Assembly (NCBI GenBank): GCA_030704615.1
Contig: CM060733.1
Coordinates: 62,930,001-62,994,000, forward strand
Length of the DNA: 64,000 nucleotides
Origin: Takakia lepidozioides
Taxonomy: Eukaryota; Streptophyta; Takakiopsida; Takakiales; Takakiaceae
Direction: 5' to 3'
The notes beneath the pieces were generated by a model. That model searched no databases. It worked only from the letters and a program-made list of their open reading frames with translations, and had not been told where the DNA came from. Positions 10,100 to 20,750 of the stretch are shown one piece after another. The first letter of the stretch is position 1; every line of letters begins with the position of its first letter. A program made the translations under genes and the position numbers.

Positions 10100-11197
10100 T
10101 TGAGAGTTATGGCGTCTGAGCTCTGCTGCTTCGTGCCCATGCCGGATGAGCTCCTGGGGATGCGCAATGGCGGCGTCTTGTCTCTTCTCACAGGCGGGAG
10201 AACCCGCTGTGATGGCATCGTCCCTTTCCCTCCTCTGGCTTTTATGTTTCGCAGCGGCGCTTGGGTGGGGAAGTATATCTCTCTCTCTCCCTTCTTAAAC
10301 CTAGCATTTGTATGCTTCGCTTCTCCTTAGCTGTGCTGGAGGTGGCTTGCTGGTGGCGATGGCGCAGAGTTATCTTCCCCAATCGCTTAAGGTGCTTTTG
10401 GTGATTAGGGTTCCTTTTACTTCATGTCTTTGTCTCTTGTTTTTGGGGTTCTTAGTTGACATCGATGACAAGTGTAGGGGTCTGTGATTCACCTGGGGTT
10501 CCACAATCCTCACTAACCCATTGGTTTTTGTGGGGGCTTGTGATGGGACCAGGTGAGGATCCCTACCTACTTTGAATTCTCTTGAGCTTGCAGATAAGGA
10601 TGTGTGCAAAAGGAACATATTGCTGCTGCCTGCAGCCCCGATTTCGGCCCGCTGGCTCCCGGTTTGACATGATGATGCTTGCCTTTTGACCTATCTTTTG
10701 CTGATGCTGATGGAGCATTTCGGCCTGGCAGCTTTGTCTCATGTAGCACAGCATGTGAATCCTACCCTGTCTTTGAATCTTTGACAGCTTTGCCTGTGGA
10801 TTTTTAGACTAGGTTCCTTTGTTTTGGGCTTAAAAGAGGATTGATGGTGTAAGGGTAAAGGCATCAGTGGCTGTTTGGCTCTAAGGATGAGGAGGTCTGG
10901 TTTTTGTTAAAGAAGACAGCCTGATAAGGCAATGATAGGCCGTTTTCAGACCTGGATTTGTTGTGGAATGGAGCATAGTGAGGTTCTATTTGCAAAACAT
11001 GGCATTAGCCTTCTGTGAAACAGTGACGGTAAGTTCTAAAGGACTCTGGCCAGTGATTAGTTACTTTATTTTGCCATATGAACAGCCACCTGCATTGTAT
11101 GATTTATCTTGGCCAAGAGGACTTGGTCTTGGGCACTCAAATTGTATGTGTGTCCATATCTGGATGTTGTGACAGGGCCGGCCTTTCTTCCATGCCA
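10100..11197 (+). other. no gene recognised
   Basis: A 76-codon frame starts at 10100 and there are several splice-like signals, but no protein family, conserved motif or long frame is visible. CT-rich stretches with ATG starts resemble a 5' untranslated or first-exon region. I cannot support a gene call. Confidence 0.3.
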
Positions 11198-11790
11198 AAA
11201 TGCCTTACATGATGCATATCTTGGGGCAACTGTACATGATGTAGAATGAAGTCGTAGTCAGTCTTGTCATGCCCAAAGTGTTCACTTGGTTGCATGTTTG
11301 GAGTCCGATTTACTGCAGGATCGGCCAGCAAGAGTCCTATGTGCACAGGTCCTGAATATGTATAATGACAGGTTGTTCTTACATACCCAGAAGGCCTAGC
11401 ACGATGCATGCTTTGGGGTGCTTACATTTGGCCAAATGTGAAGCTGCAATATGGCTTGCCATGCCCAAGAAGTGTACTTGGTGGCAAGCCCGAAGTGTAA
11501 TTAATTGCCTGCTGCCGATGTGAACACTCCCTGAATGTGTTGTAGGGCAGGCTGTTCTTACCTACTTTGCATAATGCTTGTCTTGGATCACCTCAAGGTA
11601 CTTGTGTATACATATCTTGGATCTGTAATGTGGCAAGATGTTCTTATATGCCCATGATATCTTGCATGGTGCATATCTTATGGATAACTATGGATGATAT
11701 AATCTGAGGCTGCAATCTAACTTATATTGTGCAAGAGGGTCACTTGGGTACATGACAGGAATCTGATTATGAACATACCCGCCCTCCCAC
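11198..11790 (+). repeat. degenerate tandem repeat, ~180-bp units
   Basis: About three diverged units (11198-11388, 11389-11566 and from 11567) share an order of motifs: ATGATGCATATCTTGG or variants, TGCCCAA(A/G)(A)GTG then (T/A)CACTTGG, GATGTGAACA/TGTGCACAGG, CCTGAAT(A/G)TGT and (A/T)GTTCTTACATACC. Identity between units looks low (roughly 60-70 percent by eye), so it is an old array. Confidence 0.45.
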
Positions 11791-12215
11791 CCTATTTTAT
11801 CATGACTGAAGGGTGGCGTCACTTGGTGTGTTATGACAAGACTGGAAATGTTAGATGGTGCCCTGTCATGGGGCTGTTTATGTCTTTAATTGACAATGAC
11901 CCTTGTTGGTCTTGTCCATGTCTTGACATGAATATCTTCCCACTCTCTCCCTCTCTCTTATTAACTTTTTCTACCCCCTCTTTCCCTCTGTGGTTTTTAT
12001 TTTTTTGTGAGGAGCACGAAAGAGAGGGAAGATATTCATGTCATGTCAAGACATAGACAAGACTTTTAAAGTCATTGTCAGAAAAGGACATAGCAGCCTC
12101 CTTAGAAGGCACTATCTAACATCTCCGTTCACACATAACATCCAATTTGATTGAATCATGAAGACTTCAGGGTATCTGAAATCTCTGGGTGGGAGGGTGG
12201 GAATTGTAAGATATT
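11774..12215. repeat. foldback (inverted-repeat) element
   Basis: The left arm (about 11774-11941) and the right arm (about 12026-12215) are reverse complements with small indels. The best-matched inner parts are TCTTGTCCATGTCTTGACAT and its mirror, GACAATGAC/GTCATTGTC, and ATGTTAGATGGTGCC/GGCACTATCTAACAT; the outer parts are CCCGCCCTCCCACCC/GGGTGGGAGGGTGGG. The spacer is ~84 bp of CT-rich sequence. The size and structure fit a MITE or foldback transposon. No obvious target duplication was identified. Confidence 0.7.
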
Positions 12216-12989
12216 CATCATAGAAAGAAAAAAATTCCATCACCATCAAGACAGACTGGGTTTCATATTCCATAGAGCAAAGTAATTCCATCTCTCAGCC
12301 ATATTGAGATATATCTGCCACTTAGCAAGATATGTTCCCAAGAACAGCTGGAAAGTTTTAAAAGAAACCATGTCTTTTAAACAAACATCCTCAAGAGCAT
12401 TTGCATAGTGGTTAGCAAAACAAACAATGCATTCATAGATCGTATTTGAACTTATCAGCAGCAGGCCCAGGCCTGAAGTGTTTGCTTCAGGGCTTTATCC
12501 ACATTATGCTAAAGTACAAAACAGATAGGCTTCCATAAGGCAGCTTTTAGGTCCGGGGTACCAGTACCTAATAGTTATAAGTGTGATTGCCCCATTGTTC
12601 CTGGTTCAAACACTATAACTATGTAGCAGGTTATGTTCCCAAAATGATTGGCAGCATTTAGTGAGGATGCGTCGGGTAGGTAACAAACCTTCACACTTGC
12701 TATCGATGTCATACATACAATCTAAAGCAAGCATATGCAGGGAACAAAGCATTAAACCACCAAGACCTTGAAGGCTTGTGGAAGTGGCGAAGCCTGCGAC
12801 ATGGTGTCCAAGACGTGCATTCAAACAAGTGCAAATAGATTGCTTTGCTGAAAAGAATGAGGAGTTTATCAAGTGAGAGAGACTCCCTGAAAACCATGCA
12901 AGTGCTGCAGCTTCATCAATGAGCATTCAAGAGTTCAGCTAGCAACCAAATTGATTGCTTCGCAGAAAAAAAGAAGTAGCTACCAGTAA
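12216..12989. other. no gene recognised
   Basis: Mixed-composition sequence. A minus-strand open frame at 12606-12926 shows no recognisable domain. Nothing convincing is seen. Confidence 0.3.
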
Positions 12990-13780
12990 AGGAGTTGAAG
13001 ACCCAGCCGCACATGCGCATGCAAAGCCTGGTAATTAGGCCTGGATTTCAGATGCCAGGCTGCATAGCCTTCAATGTGCATGTCCAGAAACATCAAAACA
13101 CCCTGAATGCATTTAATTCCAGCCGCATTTCCAGTGTAAAGACATAGCCGCCAATGCACATGGCAATTAGGCCTGGAATCAGGCTGTAAAGTCTTCATAA
13201 GGCCTCACCATAAGCATCAAATGCTTCAGATTCCTGCAGTAAAAGCACTTAGCAGCCCCCATTCACACCAGCAGAAGCTCATGCAATCAGGTGTGAAGAC
13301 ATAGCCGCCAATGCACATGCCGAGACCAGCAATTAGGCCTGGAATCAGGCTCAAATGCTTCGGACTCCTGCAGTAAAAGCACCTAGCAGCCACCATTCGC
13401 ACTAGCAGAAGCTCATGTAATCAGGTATGAAGACATAGCCGCCAAGGCACATGCCGAGACCAGCAATTAAGTCTGGAATTATGCTGCCAGGCTGCAAAGC
13501 CCTCATTACGCCTCTCCATAAGCACCAAATGCCTTGGATTTATGGAGTATAAGCACCTAGCCGCCATCATTCACACCAGCAGAAGCTTGAATGCAATCTA
13601 GTAGCTCAGGTATGAAGACATAGCCGCCAAAGCATATGTTGAGACCATCAATTAAACCTGGAATTCAGCTGCCAGGCTGCAAAGCCTTCATTACGCTTCT
13701 CCATAAGCATCATGTCAAACGACATGAATTCATGCAGCAGGAGCACTTAGCCGTCACCATTCACTCCAACACAAGCTTAA
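12990..13780 (+). repeat. degenerate tandem repeat, ~140-180-bp units
   Basis: The marker GAAGACATAGCCGCCAA (or a variant) recurs at about 12997, 13137, 13289, 13430 and 13612. Between markers come AATTAGGCCTGGAAT, AGGCTGCA(A/T)AG, CATAAGCA(T/C)CAAATGC, AGCA(C)CTAGC(A/C)GCC and CATTCACACCAGCAGAAGC(T). That makes five units of unequal length (140, 152, 141 and 182 between markers). No coding signal. Confidence 0.75.
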
Positions 13781-13916
13781 GCACGAGCTTCGTGCTTTTT
13801 CTTAGGTTTAGCAAAGTGATAAGACCTCACTCCACGCGACTTCATCCAGCGTGGATGAAATCGTGTATAACCGATAACATTAATAGGCATTCATCTCTGA
13901 TATCATCCTGTATGGA

Positions 13917-14641
13917 TGTCGCGCACCTCACTTCGGTAAGCTCCCCTTCAAGTCATAGTTACTCACTTCGATGCGCGCGCCTGACTCCCAACCTGGCCGC
14001 CCGGGCCAACTTGGAGCTTCGGCTGCTCACCGGGGCATAACGGTCCCCCTTCGCTTCCCACTAAATCCTCCACCTATTTGGGACTAGGAGAATTCCCTTT
14101 GGTAGATGGCAGTCCGGAACAGCTCCCCACTCTTTGGTCGCTTTCCGGCTCGCTCGCTTACTCACTAGTTTTTGGTCACCAACGGGCTTGCACCGTTCTC
14201 GGGGTTACTACTCCCTATATATACTTCTGTAGCTGTCCGCGGGGGTTTCACAACCAGCCATGCCATTTTATGGCGAACCACCACGAAAACCCTCGACTCC
14301 CGGTGATGAGTCGCGGTGAGTCTTGGCCCGCTCACCACGGCCCCTATGGACCGTGATGAGTCCCAAGACTCCCCACGACTCCCACCACGAGGTCTCCGCC
14401 CCCATGGTGAGTCCTATGCCACCCCCACTAAGTCCCGCTAAGCTACCACCACCCCTTGTGGAGCCACCCCCACCGCAACCCGGTGTGCGGGGCTCCACCT
14501 AGTGAGCGCCTCCGCTTCCCTGAGTGCCTTGGGCACTCAAGGGTGCTTCAGCCCCCCATACCTATCGCTCCGCTGCCCCCACCACAGGGGCAGCCCCTCA
14601 TGTGTCCCGACCCCCTGCCCTCAATGCAAAGGGCCGCGACA
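13917..14641 (-). repeat. LTR of copy A (3' LTR)
   Basis: It begins TGTCGCGCAC and ends CCGCGACA (TG...CA), 725 bp, matching both 727-bp LTRs of copy B. It contains a TATATATA-type box at about 14215-14222 on the plus strand (also in the other LTRs) and CCGGTGATGAGTCGCGGTG-type short repeats near 14300-14365. Confidence 0.9.
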
Positions 14642-15492
14642 CACACCCCTACCAACAGGGAGTCGATGTCCTCATCGACTTGTTCATTTTGTAGAAACGA
14701 ACATCCAAGTTGTGGCGTCCCACATCAAGGAGTTTGTTTCCGTACCATGGCGTCCCATGGCAAAGAACCAAACCCCACACTTGACTCTACTCTCCACTAG
14801 CTAGTTCGGCCGACTTCCTCCAAGTCCCGGCCAAGGGTGGAGCCTCTCCAGCTCCTCCCAGTGCACTCTTCTTGGCCTACTTCAAGGCCAAGGAACGATC
14901 CTCCCCGAGGATCGAATCGCCTTACTGCAACAACATTGCTTGCGACCGCTCATGATGCCGCTTTTGGCATCACCTTGAGCAAGGGTTCACCTCAAACCCT
15001 CTTTGACTAGGAAGATAACCTTGAACAAACCGTGCGCCCCAATCACTACAATTGGGTCCGCCTTGGAATGCTGGCCTGAGGTACGGGAACACGCCGAAGC
15101 CGCACTACGGCTTCGTCCCGAGGCTACACGATTATAGTACGTGAACGGAAGCACGTAGCTTCCGCGTTAACCCGCACTACAAGGCAACCCCCTCGGTAGC
15201 GCAGTTATAGTACGCGCACGCGCCAGGTGCGCACTAGCACGTGAACTCCCAAAGAAGGCGCAAGTTTCCTTGCCCCTTGGATGGGGGTCACCCGATTTCG
15301 GCACTACGCAAACACACGATTAACCCAATTTACCTCTCCCACTTTTATAAGCTAGCATGCATTCTACACACTAGCCAACCACACCATGCATCACCATTCC
15401 AAACAAAATAGGACGCACCGAATTTGGAACCCATTTCCTTTATAACAAATTTTTGTACAATACAAGTTTTTGCAATCGGATTCCTAAGCTAG
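14642..15492 (-). other. noncoding 3' region of copy A
   Basis: Long untranslated stretch between the end of pol and the 3' LTR, colinear with 32522-33372 of copy B. No frame is conserved between the copies. It carries CGTGAACGGAAGCACGTAGC-like short inverted motifs around 15130-15230. Confidence 0.7.
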
Positions 15493-15547
15493 CTAAGCCA
15501 GGCTAAGCATGCATTTCCTCCCCCACGCTCCAAGGTTGATGTCCCCA

Positions 15548-15979
15548 TCAACGCTTCTTCCGCTTTTTAGGTCGCCCTTCGAAAGCTGCGACCGCCTCAG
15601 ATGCGTTTCCCATTTCTGAGGCACGCACCCAAGATGCCTCCACATGATGATAACCCTTCCATTTGACGAGATACTCCGTTTCTTGGTTCTTGAACCTCCT
15701 TGACTTAAGTATTGCCTCCACCTCGTACTCAGGTTCATTTTCATGATCCAACAGCATAGGTGGCGGACGCAACACTTGATGCCGATTCGGACGCGCTTCA
15801 TCTTTGAAGTAAGGCTTCAAAAAGGAGACATGGAATACTGGGTGCACCTTGCTGTTTGCCGACAGCTCCAATTCATACACATCCTCATTCATAACCTTCC
15901 GAATGCGAAAGGGTCCCGCATACGGAGGTACGAACTTCGGACTCACTTCCGGAGGTAGTCAAAAATTCTTGATGTTCAA
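15548..15979 (-). pseudogene. integrase C-terminal part and chromodomain (copy A)
   Basis: The minus frame reads through a conserved integrase end (SPKFVPPYAGPFRIRKV, VHPVFHVSFLKPYF) and then a chromodomain: EYEVEAILKSRR, TEYLVKWKGYHH, ASWVRASEM. The two aromatic/WKG landmarks of chromodomains are present, so this is a chromovirus. A basic tail (RPKKRKKR) ends the protein. It is in frame with the integrase but separated by a TAG at 15980-15982, where copy B has TGG (Trp). The domain may guide integration to chromatin, as known for chromoviruses. Confidence 0.9.
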
Positions 15980-16622
15980 CTAGACCTCCGTGCCTGCCTC
16001 AAACTTCACTTCCCTCCGCTTCCGATTCGCCTGCATTTCATACCGTTTCCTAGCTTTGGCAATGTTGTACTTTGCGAGCTTCAACAAACGCTCGCGTTCT
16101 TCCAGTACTGCCGCTACTGCCGGTTCCTCAACGTCCTGGGCGGCCCAACTTGTCGGCACCAGAGGTGCTTTTCCATAGACCAATACGAAAGGGGAAACTC
16201 CCGTTGCGGAGTGTTCTGTGTTATTATAACAAAACTCTGCCGCGTCTAAGTGTTCCACCCAGTCTGTTTGGTCTGCCGACACGTAATTCCGCAAGATCTG
16301 CTTCACTACGGAATTCACCCTTTCTGTTTGGCCATCAGTCGTAGGTCGGAAGGCGGTGCTCATCTTCAGCCTCGTCCCCATCTTCTTCCAAAGTGCTCTC
16401 CAGAATTTACTCGTAAACTTTGGATCGCGGTCCGAGACAATATCCTTCGGGACTCCATGATGCTTTAAGACGTGGGCGAAGTAAAGTCGCCCTGTCTCCT
16501 GCGCCGTTGCCGTCTCCTTGGTGGGGATGAAATGGCCCATTTTACTGAACCTATCTACCACCACCATGATTGCATCAAATCCTTTTGACAGCGGCATAGC
16601 AGTCATGAAATCCATCGAGACG
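15980..16622 (-). pseudogene. integrase core (copy A), 5'-truncated
   Basis: The frame starts at the junction and includes SMDFMTAMPLSKGFDAIM (first catalytic Asp), VVVDRFSKMGHFIPTKE, IVSDRDPKFTSKFW (second Asp) and STAFRPTTDGQTERVN (Glu), so the DDE triad is visible. It continues to RKRREVKFEAGTEV, then a TAG at 15980-15982. The zinc-binding N-terminus is missing because the copy is cut at 16622. Sequence upstream of 16622 in the same open frame belongs to a CACTA terminus and is not integrase. Confidence 0.9.
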
Positions 16623-16924
16623 TCGGCGCTCCCACCAACGCCGTCGGCTGGAGGGCCGCGATGGCGAGATGTCGCTCGAAGGAGGCCCCTGCCATCGGCA
16701 CGGACGGCCTGAAAAGCAACGTCCGGCAGTCGCGGGAGTTGGGGCGGGGGGCTCACGACCCCCATACGTCGCATTTTTGCGACGTCATTTTGGCGACGCC
16801 CATGCGACTGCCGGGCGACGGCCGAGTGTCGCAAATTCTGCGCCTGCCCTCTGCCCGAAATGAACGTTTTCCCGACGCTGCGGCATGGCTCGGGCATCGC
16901 AAAGGCCCCCCTTTTCCTGTAGTG
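16623..16924 (-). mobile_element. CACTA transposon terminus (fragment)
   Basis: On the minus strand the fragment begins CACTACAGGAAAAG, the classic CACTA terminal inverted repeat. It continues with GC-rich subterminal sequence holding repeated (T/A)GCGAC/GTCGC motifs (for example GACGTCGCAAAAATGCGACG). It ends at 16623, exactly where gypsy copy A is broken. The partner end is not adjacent, so this is a partial or deleted element. Confidence 0.7.
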
Positions 16925-17039
16925 TTCGTAGTGGGTGGCTCATGGGTCATCCATGCCCGCTCATGAGCTCATGAGTTCATGGAATAGCAACCCTCTGTTG
17001 TGGTGCAGTGACAACAATATAGTAGCAATACTAGTTGAG
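16925..17039 (+). other. GCTCATG-rich junction sequence
   Basis: Sequence just outside the CACTA terminus contains repeated GCTCATG/CATGAGC words, like the breakpoint at 713-747. No gene. Confidence 0.4.
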
Positions 17040-18604
17040 GGAGAAAAAAGCAGTTACCCACCACATTTCTACAAAGAAAGAGAAGGGGAAATGGAAATCC
17101 TAGAAGAACCAGCCACCATTAGTTTACAGGATGAAATAGTGGCTGGGTTGAAGAGCACGTAAGGGAAGTAAATGTGGAAACTGAGGAGGAACCAAGAATG
17201 GTAAAAGTAGGGGCTGACTTGGAACCTGAATTCTTTGAGGAAGCTAAGAGCTTATTCATTAAATACAAAGATGTATTTGCTTGGAGCTATGAAGATTTGA
17301 AGGGGATACCCCCTGAGATTTGCCAACACAAGATTGAGTTGGAACCAGGTTTAGTACCAATTAAACAGACAAGGTACAAGATGAATCCCAACTATGCACA
17401 GAAGGTTGGGAAGGAGATAAAGAAGTTGGCTGAGGCTCAGTTCATATACCCGATAGAGTACACAACTTGGCTATCACCCATTGTGAAATAGTTCCAAAGA
17501 AGAATGGCAAGCTGAGAGTTTGTGTTAACTACAAGAAACGGAATGATTGCACAAAGAAAGATCCATTTCCTTTGTCATTCAAAGAAGCTCTGCTAGATAC
17601 TGTAGCAGGCCATGAAATGTACTCATTCATGGATGGTTTCAGTGGGTATAACCAAGTACAAGTAGCTGAAGAGGATGAAAGAAAAACTGCTTTTCATTAC
17701 TGATTGGGGTGCTTATGCTTACAAAGTCATGCCTTTTGGACTTCGTAATATTGCACCAACAACTTTCCAAAGAGTAATCAGTGAATCCTTAGTACTTGGA
17801 TGACTTCATGCATGTGTTCTTAGATGACTTCAGTGCTCTAAGAATGAACACTTGCAGAAATTGGAATTATGCTTAGCCAGATGCAGGATGAGGGGCTTTG
17901 GGTTGAATCCAGAAAAGTGTACTTTCTGCGTGAACTCAAGAGTTCTTCTGGGACACATTGTGTGTCAGAAGGGACTGTTTGTGGACCCTAAGAAGACAGA
18001 GGCTATCAAAGCATCTCCACCACCAGCTAATGTTAAAGCTCTAAGGAGATTCCTTGGACAAACCAATTATTATAGAAGGTCCGATATGCACAGAAGGCTG
18101 CACCATTGAGCAAGCTCTTAAAGAAGGATGCAGTGTATGCATGGACAGCTGAATGCCAACAGGCCTTCGAGGAACTTACATTGTCAGTAACAACTGCACC
18201 TATGCAGCGATAAACCCACATTGGCATATGGTATTTCATATACATTGTGATGCCTCAGGAGAAGCATTGGATGTTGTGTTAGCTCAAAACATCACATGAA
18301 ACATAGATTCACTTGTATACTATGCTAGCAGGTTATTGAACAATGCTGAAAGGAACTATAGCACCACGAAAGATAAGCTTTTACAATGATTTATTCAGTC
18401 AAGAAGTTCAGACATTATTTGATGGGAAGGAAATTCATGTTCTATGTGGATCATCAGGCTCTGATTAATTCGGTGAACAAGCATTTGATAAGTGGAAGGA
18501 TAGCAAGATGGTTAATTATACTCCATGAGTTTGGAGTTGTTTACAAGCCTGGACGATTGCATCTTGTGGCAGATCACTTGTCACGCCTCACAATAGGAAA
18601 GTAA
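17040..18604 (+). pseudogene. decayed Ty3/gypsy pol (RT-RNase H), Tat/Athila-like
   Basis: Plus-strand fragments in correct order: the pre-RT region (KYKDVFAWSYEDLKGIPPEI, QTRYKMNPNYAQKV), RT with PKKNGKLRVCVNYKK and FMDGFSGYNQVQVAEED, a degraded catalytic box (about 17795-17835, read as DDFMHVFLDDF), RT thumb (GLNPEKCTFCVNSRVLLGHIV, FLGQTNYYRR) and RNase H end (FYVDHQALINSVNKH, VVYKPGRLHLVADHLSRL). The 'FAWSYEDLKGIPPEI' and 'DGFSGYNQ' forms are those of the OTA (Tat/Athila) branch, a lineage different from copies A and B. Frameshifts occur at ~17490, 17700, 17800 and 18080-18300. No LTR was found. Confidence 0.85.
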
Positions 18605-18903
18605 GTACGGATCTGCTGCAATAAATAAAGGGGCATGGAAGGATGGAAAGGAGGGATGAAGGACGAGGCGGATGGATGAGATCCGTGAAGGGAACATGAG
18701 ATCAAACCCAAGGGGGCAGTACTTATGGATATCAAGGCAATATAGCAATATTTCAGGAGATCCAAGGTTCAAAGCTGGGAAATGACACTTTTAATAAAAT
18801 AAGTGTTATTAGATGGGCAAGAACCAGGGTTCAAACATGGAAAACCATGATTTTTGGTATTGTATCTCAGGAAAATATTGTTTATAGGGAAGGTGGGCCA
18901 TCT
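18605..18903. other. no gene recognised
   Basis: Continuation of old repetitive sequence with GGATGG/GATGGA purine-rich runs (18640-18700). Nothing else is seen before the MULE target site. Confidence 0.4.
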
Positions 18904-18912
18904 CCATAAACC
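18904..18912. repeat. 9-bp target-site duplication, left
   Basis: CCATAAACC lies directly before the left TIR and again at 30460-30468 directly after the right TIR. A perfect 9-bp duplication is the hallmark of Mutator-like elements. Confidence 0.9.
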
Positions 18913-19288
18913 GCCTCTCATTTTAAGATAAGAGGGTCTTCAATGGGCACGTGCGATGTGGCCGGTGGGCCCCGCGCACGGACGCCCGGCTCCCCAGCAC
19001 CCCGCTCGCCCCGCCCGCCGCTGCGCGCGGTCGCCCAGCCGCGGGCGCGGCTGCAGCAACCGCGCCCGCGCCCCGTCCGCCGCGCGGCCAGTCCCCCGCC
19101 CATGAGTCCGCTGCCCTCCAGTCTGCCAATCCGCTGCTGGCCAGTCGGCTGCCCAGCAGTCTGCCAGTCCGCCGGTCCGCTACCCAGCAGTCCGCTAGTC
19201 CGCCAGTCCGCCCGCCAGTCCGATGACGGCGCAGGATCGCCACCGTCCATTCCCATAACCCATCCGAGCCCTCCATTTTTAGGGCTGC
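18913..19288 (+). repeat. MULE terminal inverted repeat, left (376 bp)
   Basis: It starts GCCTCTCATTTTAAGATAAG and ends at AGGGCTGC. It is the mirror of 30041-30459. The middle (19080-19230) is made of CAGTCCGC/CAGTCTGCCAG units; the outer third is very GC-rich (CCCGCGC). The right TIR is 43 bp longer, explained by a different number of these units. Confidence 0.92.
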
Positions 19289-20030
19289 GAAAATGGCAAT
19301 GATCTTCCCACCAAATCCCAGCCGCTCTCTATTGATGGCTGTTTGTTGTCCGATGTTGCGGTAGGCGTTTCCATGCACGCGACTGTTCCTCTTTTGCGCG
19401 CGATGTTCATGATGATGATGAAGCGTGTGCTTGAACATGAGAGGACTGTCTGGGCACTACAGCCACCATCGTGCATATGCTTCCACTATTTTTGCCTTCT
19501 TGTTGTGCTTTCGGGAACCTTCGTTTTATGGTTTGGTTCTATGTCATAAATATGGAAAATGCGGACATCTGTCGCCGATAACGTCCTCTGCTTGTGATCC
19601 GTCATGATACGTTTAGCCCCTTTGTACTGCATCCCTCATGAGAGCCTTCACAAGTTTAGTTCGTTAAAGGAACCCATGGATAACATGGGCGCGAAAATGG
19701 TGGAAGCGTATGCACATGGGGGCGTGTATTGCAGATTTCGTATCGGACGATGGGACTGTTTATGTGACCAAGTATAGCGGCTTGCATCCGTCGTGCATAA
19801 GTTGTGGAAAAGGGTGGAGAATCTGAAGAAACCCAGCTTTGTGATGGATCCACATGGTATTATATAAGGGATGGCAGCAAAAAAAAACAATTCGAGTCGT
19901 CACGGAACACCATCCAGTCGTAAGGTCCTCAAACATCCACGCGCACCTGCTGAATGCAGATGTCTGAGCCACGACGGGAGATGTCCGAGACAATTGCATC
20001 TGCAAATGCGCGTGGATGTTTGAGGTCCGT
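19289..20030. other. MULE internal sequence, no gene recognised
   Basis: Sequence between the left TIR and the 311-bp tandem repeat. Two plus-strand open frames here show no domain. It may be 5' regulatory sequence of the Ulp1-like gene. Confidence 0.4.
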
Positions 20031-20750
20031 TGTGTCGCGAGTCTGTTCACAGTGGGTCCGCTGGCCCGTCAGTGCTCCGGATATTCCCCTTATCGCGTGC
20101 ATAACAGTCAGTTTGGAGGCGGTCTGCTGGAAGTCCGTCTGTTGGGATAACAGTCTGTTGCACTTGTGAATTTGTTAGTCTGTTGTGTCGGAAGTCTGTT
20201 GCACTAAGTCTGTTTGACTTCTTATTTTCCCTTCGGTCAGTATTTTGGCTTGTTCTCCCGCCAGTCTGGCGAAATGTCCGTCTGCTGGACATTTCTCCTC
20301 TATGGATATCAGTCTGTTGGACTGTGCATGCATCAGTCTGTTGTGTCGCGAGTCTGTTCACAGTGGGTCCGCTGGCCCGTCAGTGCTCCGGATATTCCCC
20401 TTATCGCGTGCATAACAGTCAGTTTGGAAGCGGTCTGCTGGAAGTCCGTCTGTTGGGATATCAGTCTGTTGCACTTGTGAATTTGTCAGTCTGTTATGTC
20501 GGAAGTCTGTTGCACTAAGTCTGTTTGACTTCTTATTTTTCCTCTGGTCAGTCTTTTGGCTTGTTCTCCCGCCAGTCTGGCGAAACGTCCGTCTGCTGGA
20601 CAGTTCTCCTCTATGGATATCAGTCTGTTGGACCGTGCATGCATCAGTCTGTTGTGCCACGAGTCTGTTCGCAATGGGTGTGTTCGACTTTCCTGTTCTC
20701 CCCTTACTCTCTTTTGTCTTCAGTCCGCTGGCAGGGAAGTGCCTCCAATA
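20031..20750 (+). repeat. 311-bp tandem repeat inside the MULE
   Basis: TGTGTCGCGAGTCTGTTCAC occurs at 20031 and 20342, and a diverged form (TGTGCCACGAGTCTGTTCGC) at 20653, an exact period of 311. There are two full copies and a partial third. The units are full of GTCTGTTG, GTCCGCTGG and GTCTGCTGG words, the same motif family as the TIRs. The open frames across it are a side effect of duplication. Confidence 0.9.

Larger units (their letters stand above)
7890..10150. repeat. dispersed CATCC...GGATG mini-palindromes
   Basis: A short interrupted palindrome of the form (T)CATCY-N4-6-RGATG(AAA) recurs at least ten times outside the mirrored copies: near 7898, 8045, 8108, 9423, 9561, 9642, 9706, 9840, 9965 and 10016. 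A common form is CATCYATACCGGATGAAAA. The spacing is irregular, so it is not a tandem array. The same motif is found at 13847-13870 and 13905-13916, right before a gypsy LTR. Meaning unknown. Confidence 0.6.
13917..16622 (-). mobile_element. Ty3/gypsy chromovirus, copy A (3' half only)
   Basis: In minus orientation this copy holds the integrase core and C-terminus (16622 to ~15950), a chromodomain (~15550-15790), a long noncoding 3' region (14642-15490) and the 3' LTR (13917-14641). It is a close relative of the full-length copy B at 31795-38755, aligning base for base over most of its length. The match to copy B stops sharply at 16622 (after CCATCGAGACG), where CACTA terminal sequence begins. 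The gag, protease, RT and RNase H halves and the 5' LTR are absent. Confidence 0.9.

Noticed and set aside
12980-13740. CRISPR-like regularly spaced repeat
   Set aside because: Units are long (140-180 bp), diverged and without unique spacers; this is a eukaryotic degenerate tandem repeat.
14290-14370. Hammerhead-ribozyme-like TGATGAGTC words in the gypsy LTRs
   Set aside because: The conserved CTGATGA and GAAA core elements with a proper stem arrangement are not present.
13917-14800. Plus-strand frames in the LTR/3' region of copy A
   Set aside because: They lie in LTR and untranslated sequence of a minus-strand element and recur in copy B without a conserved frame.
18923-19438. GC-rich open frames in several phases over the left TIR
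   Set aside because: High GC removes stops; the sequence is a terminal inverted repeat and the mirrored copy has matching frames.
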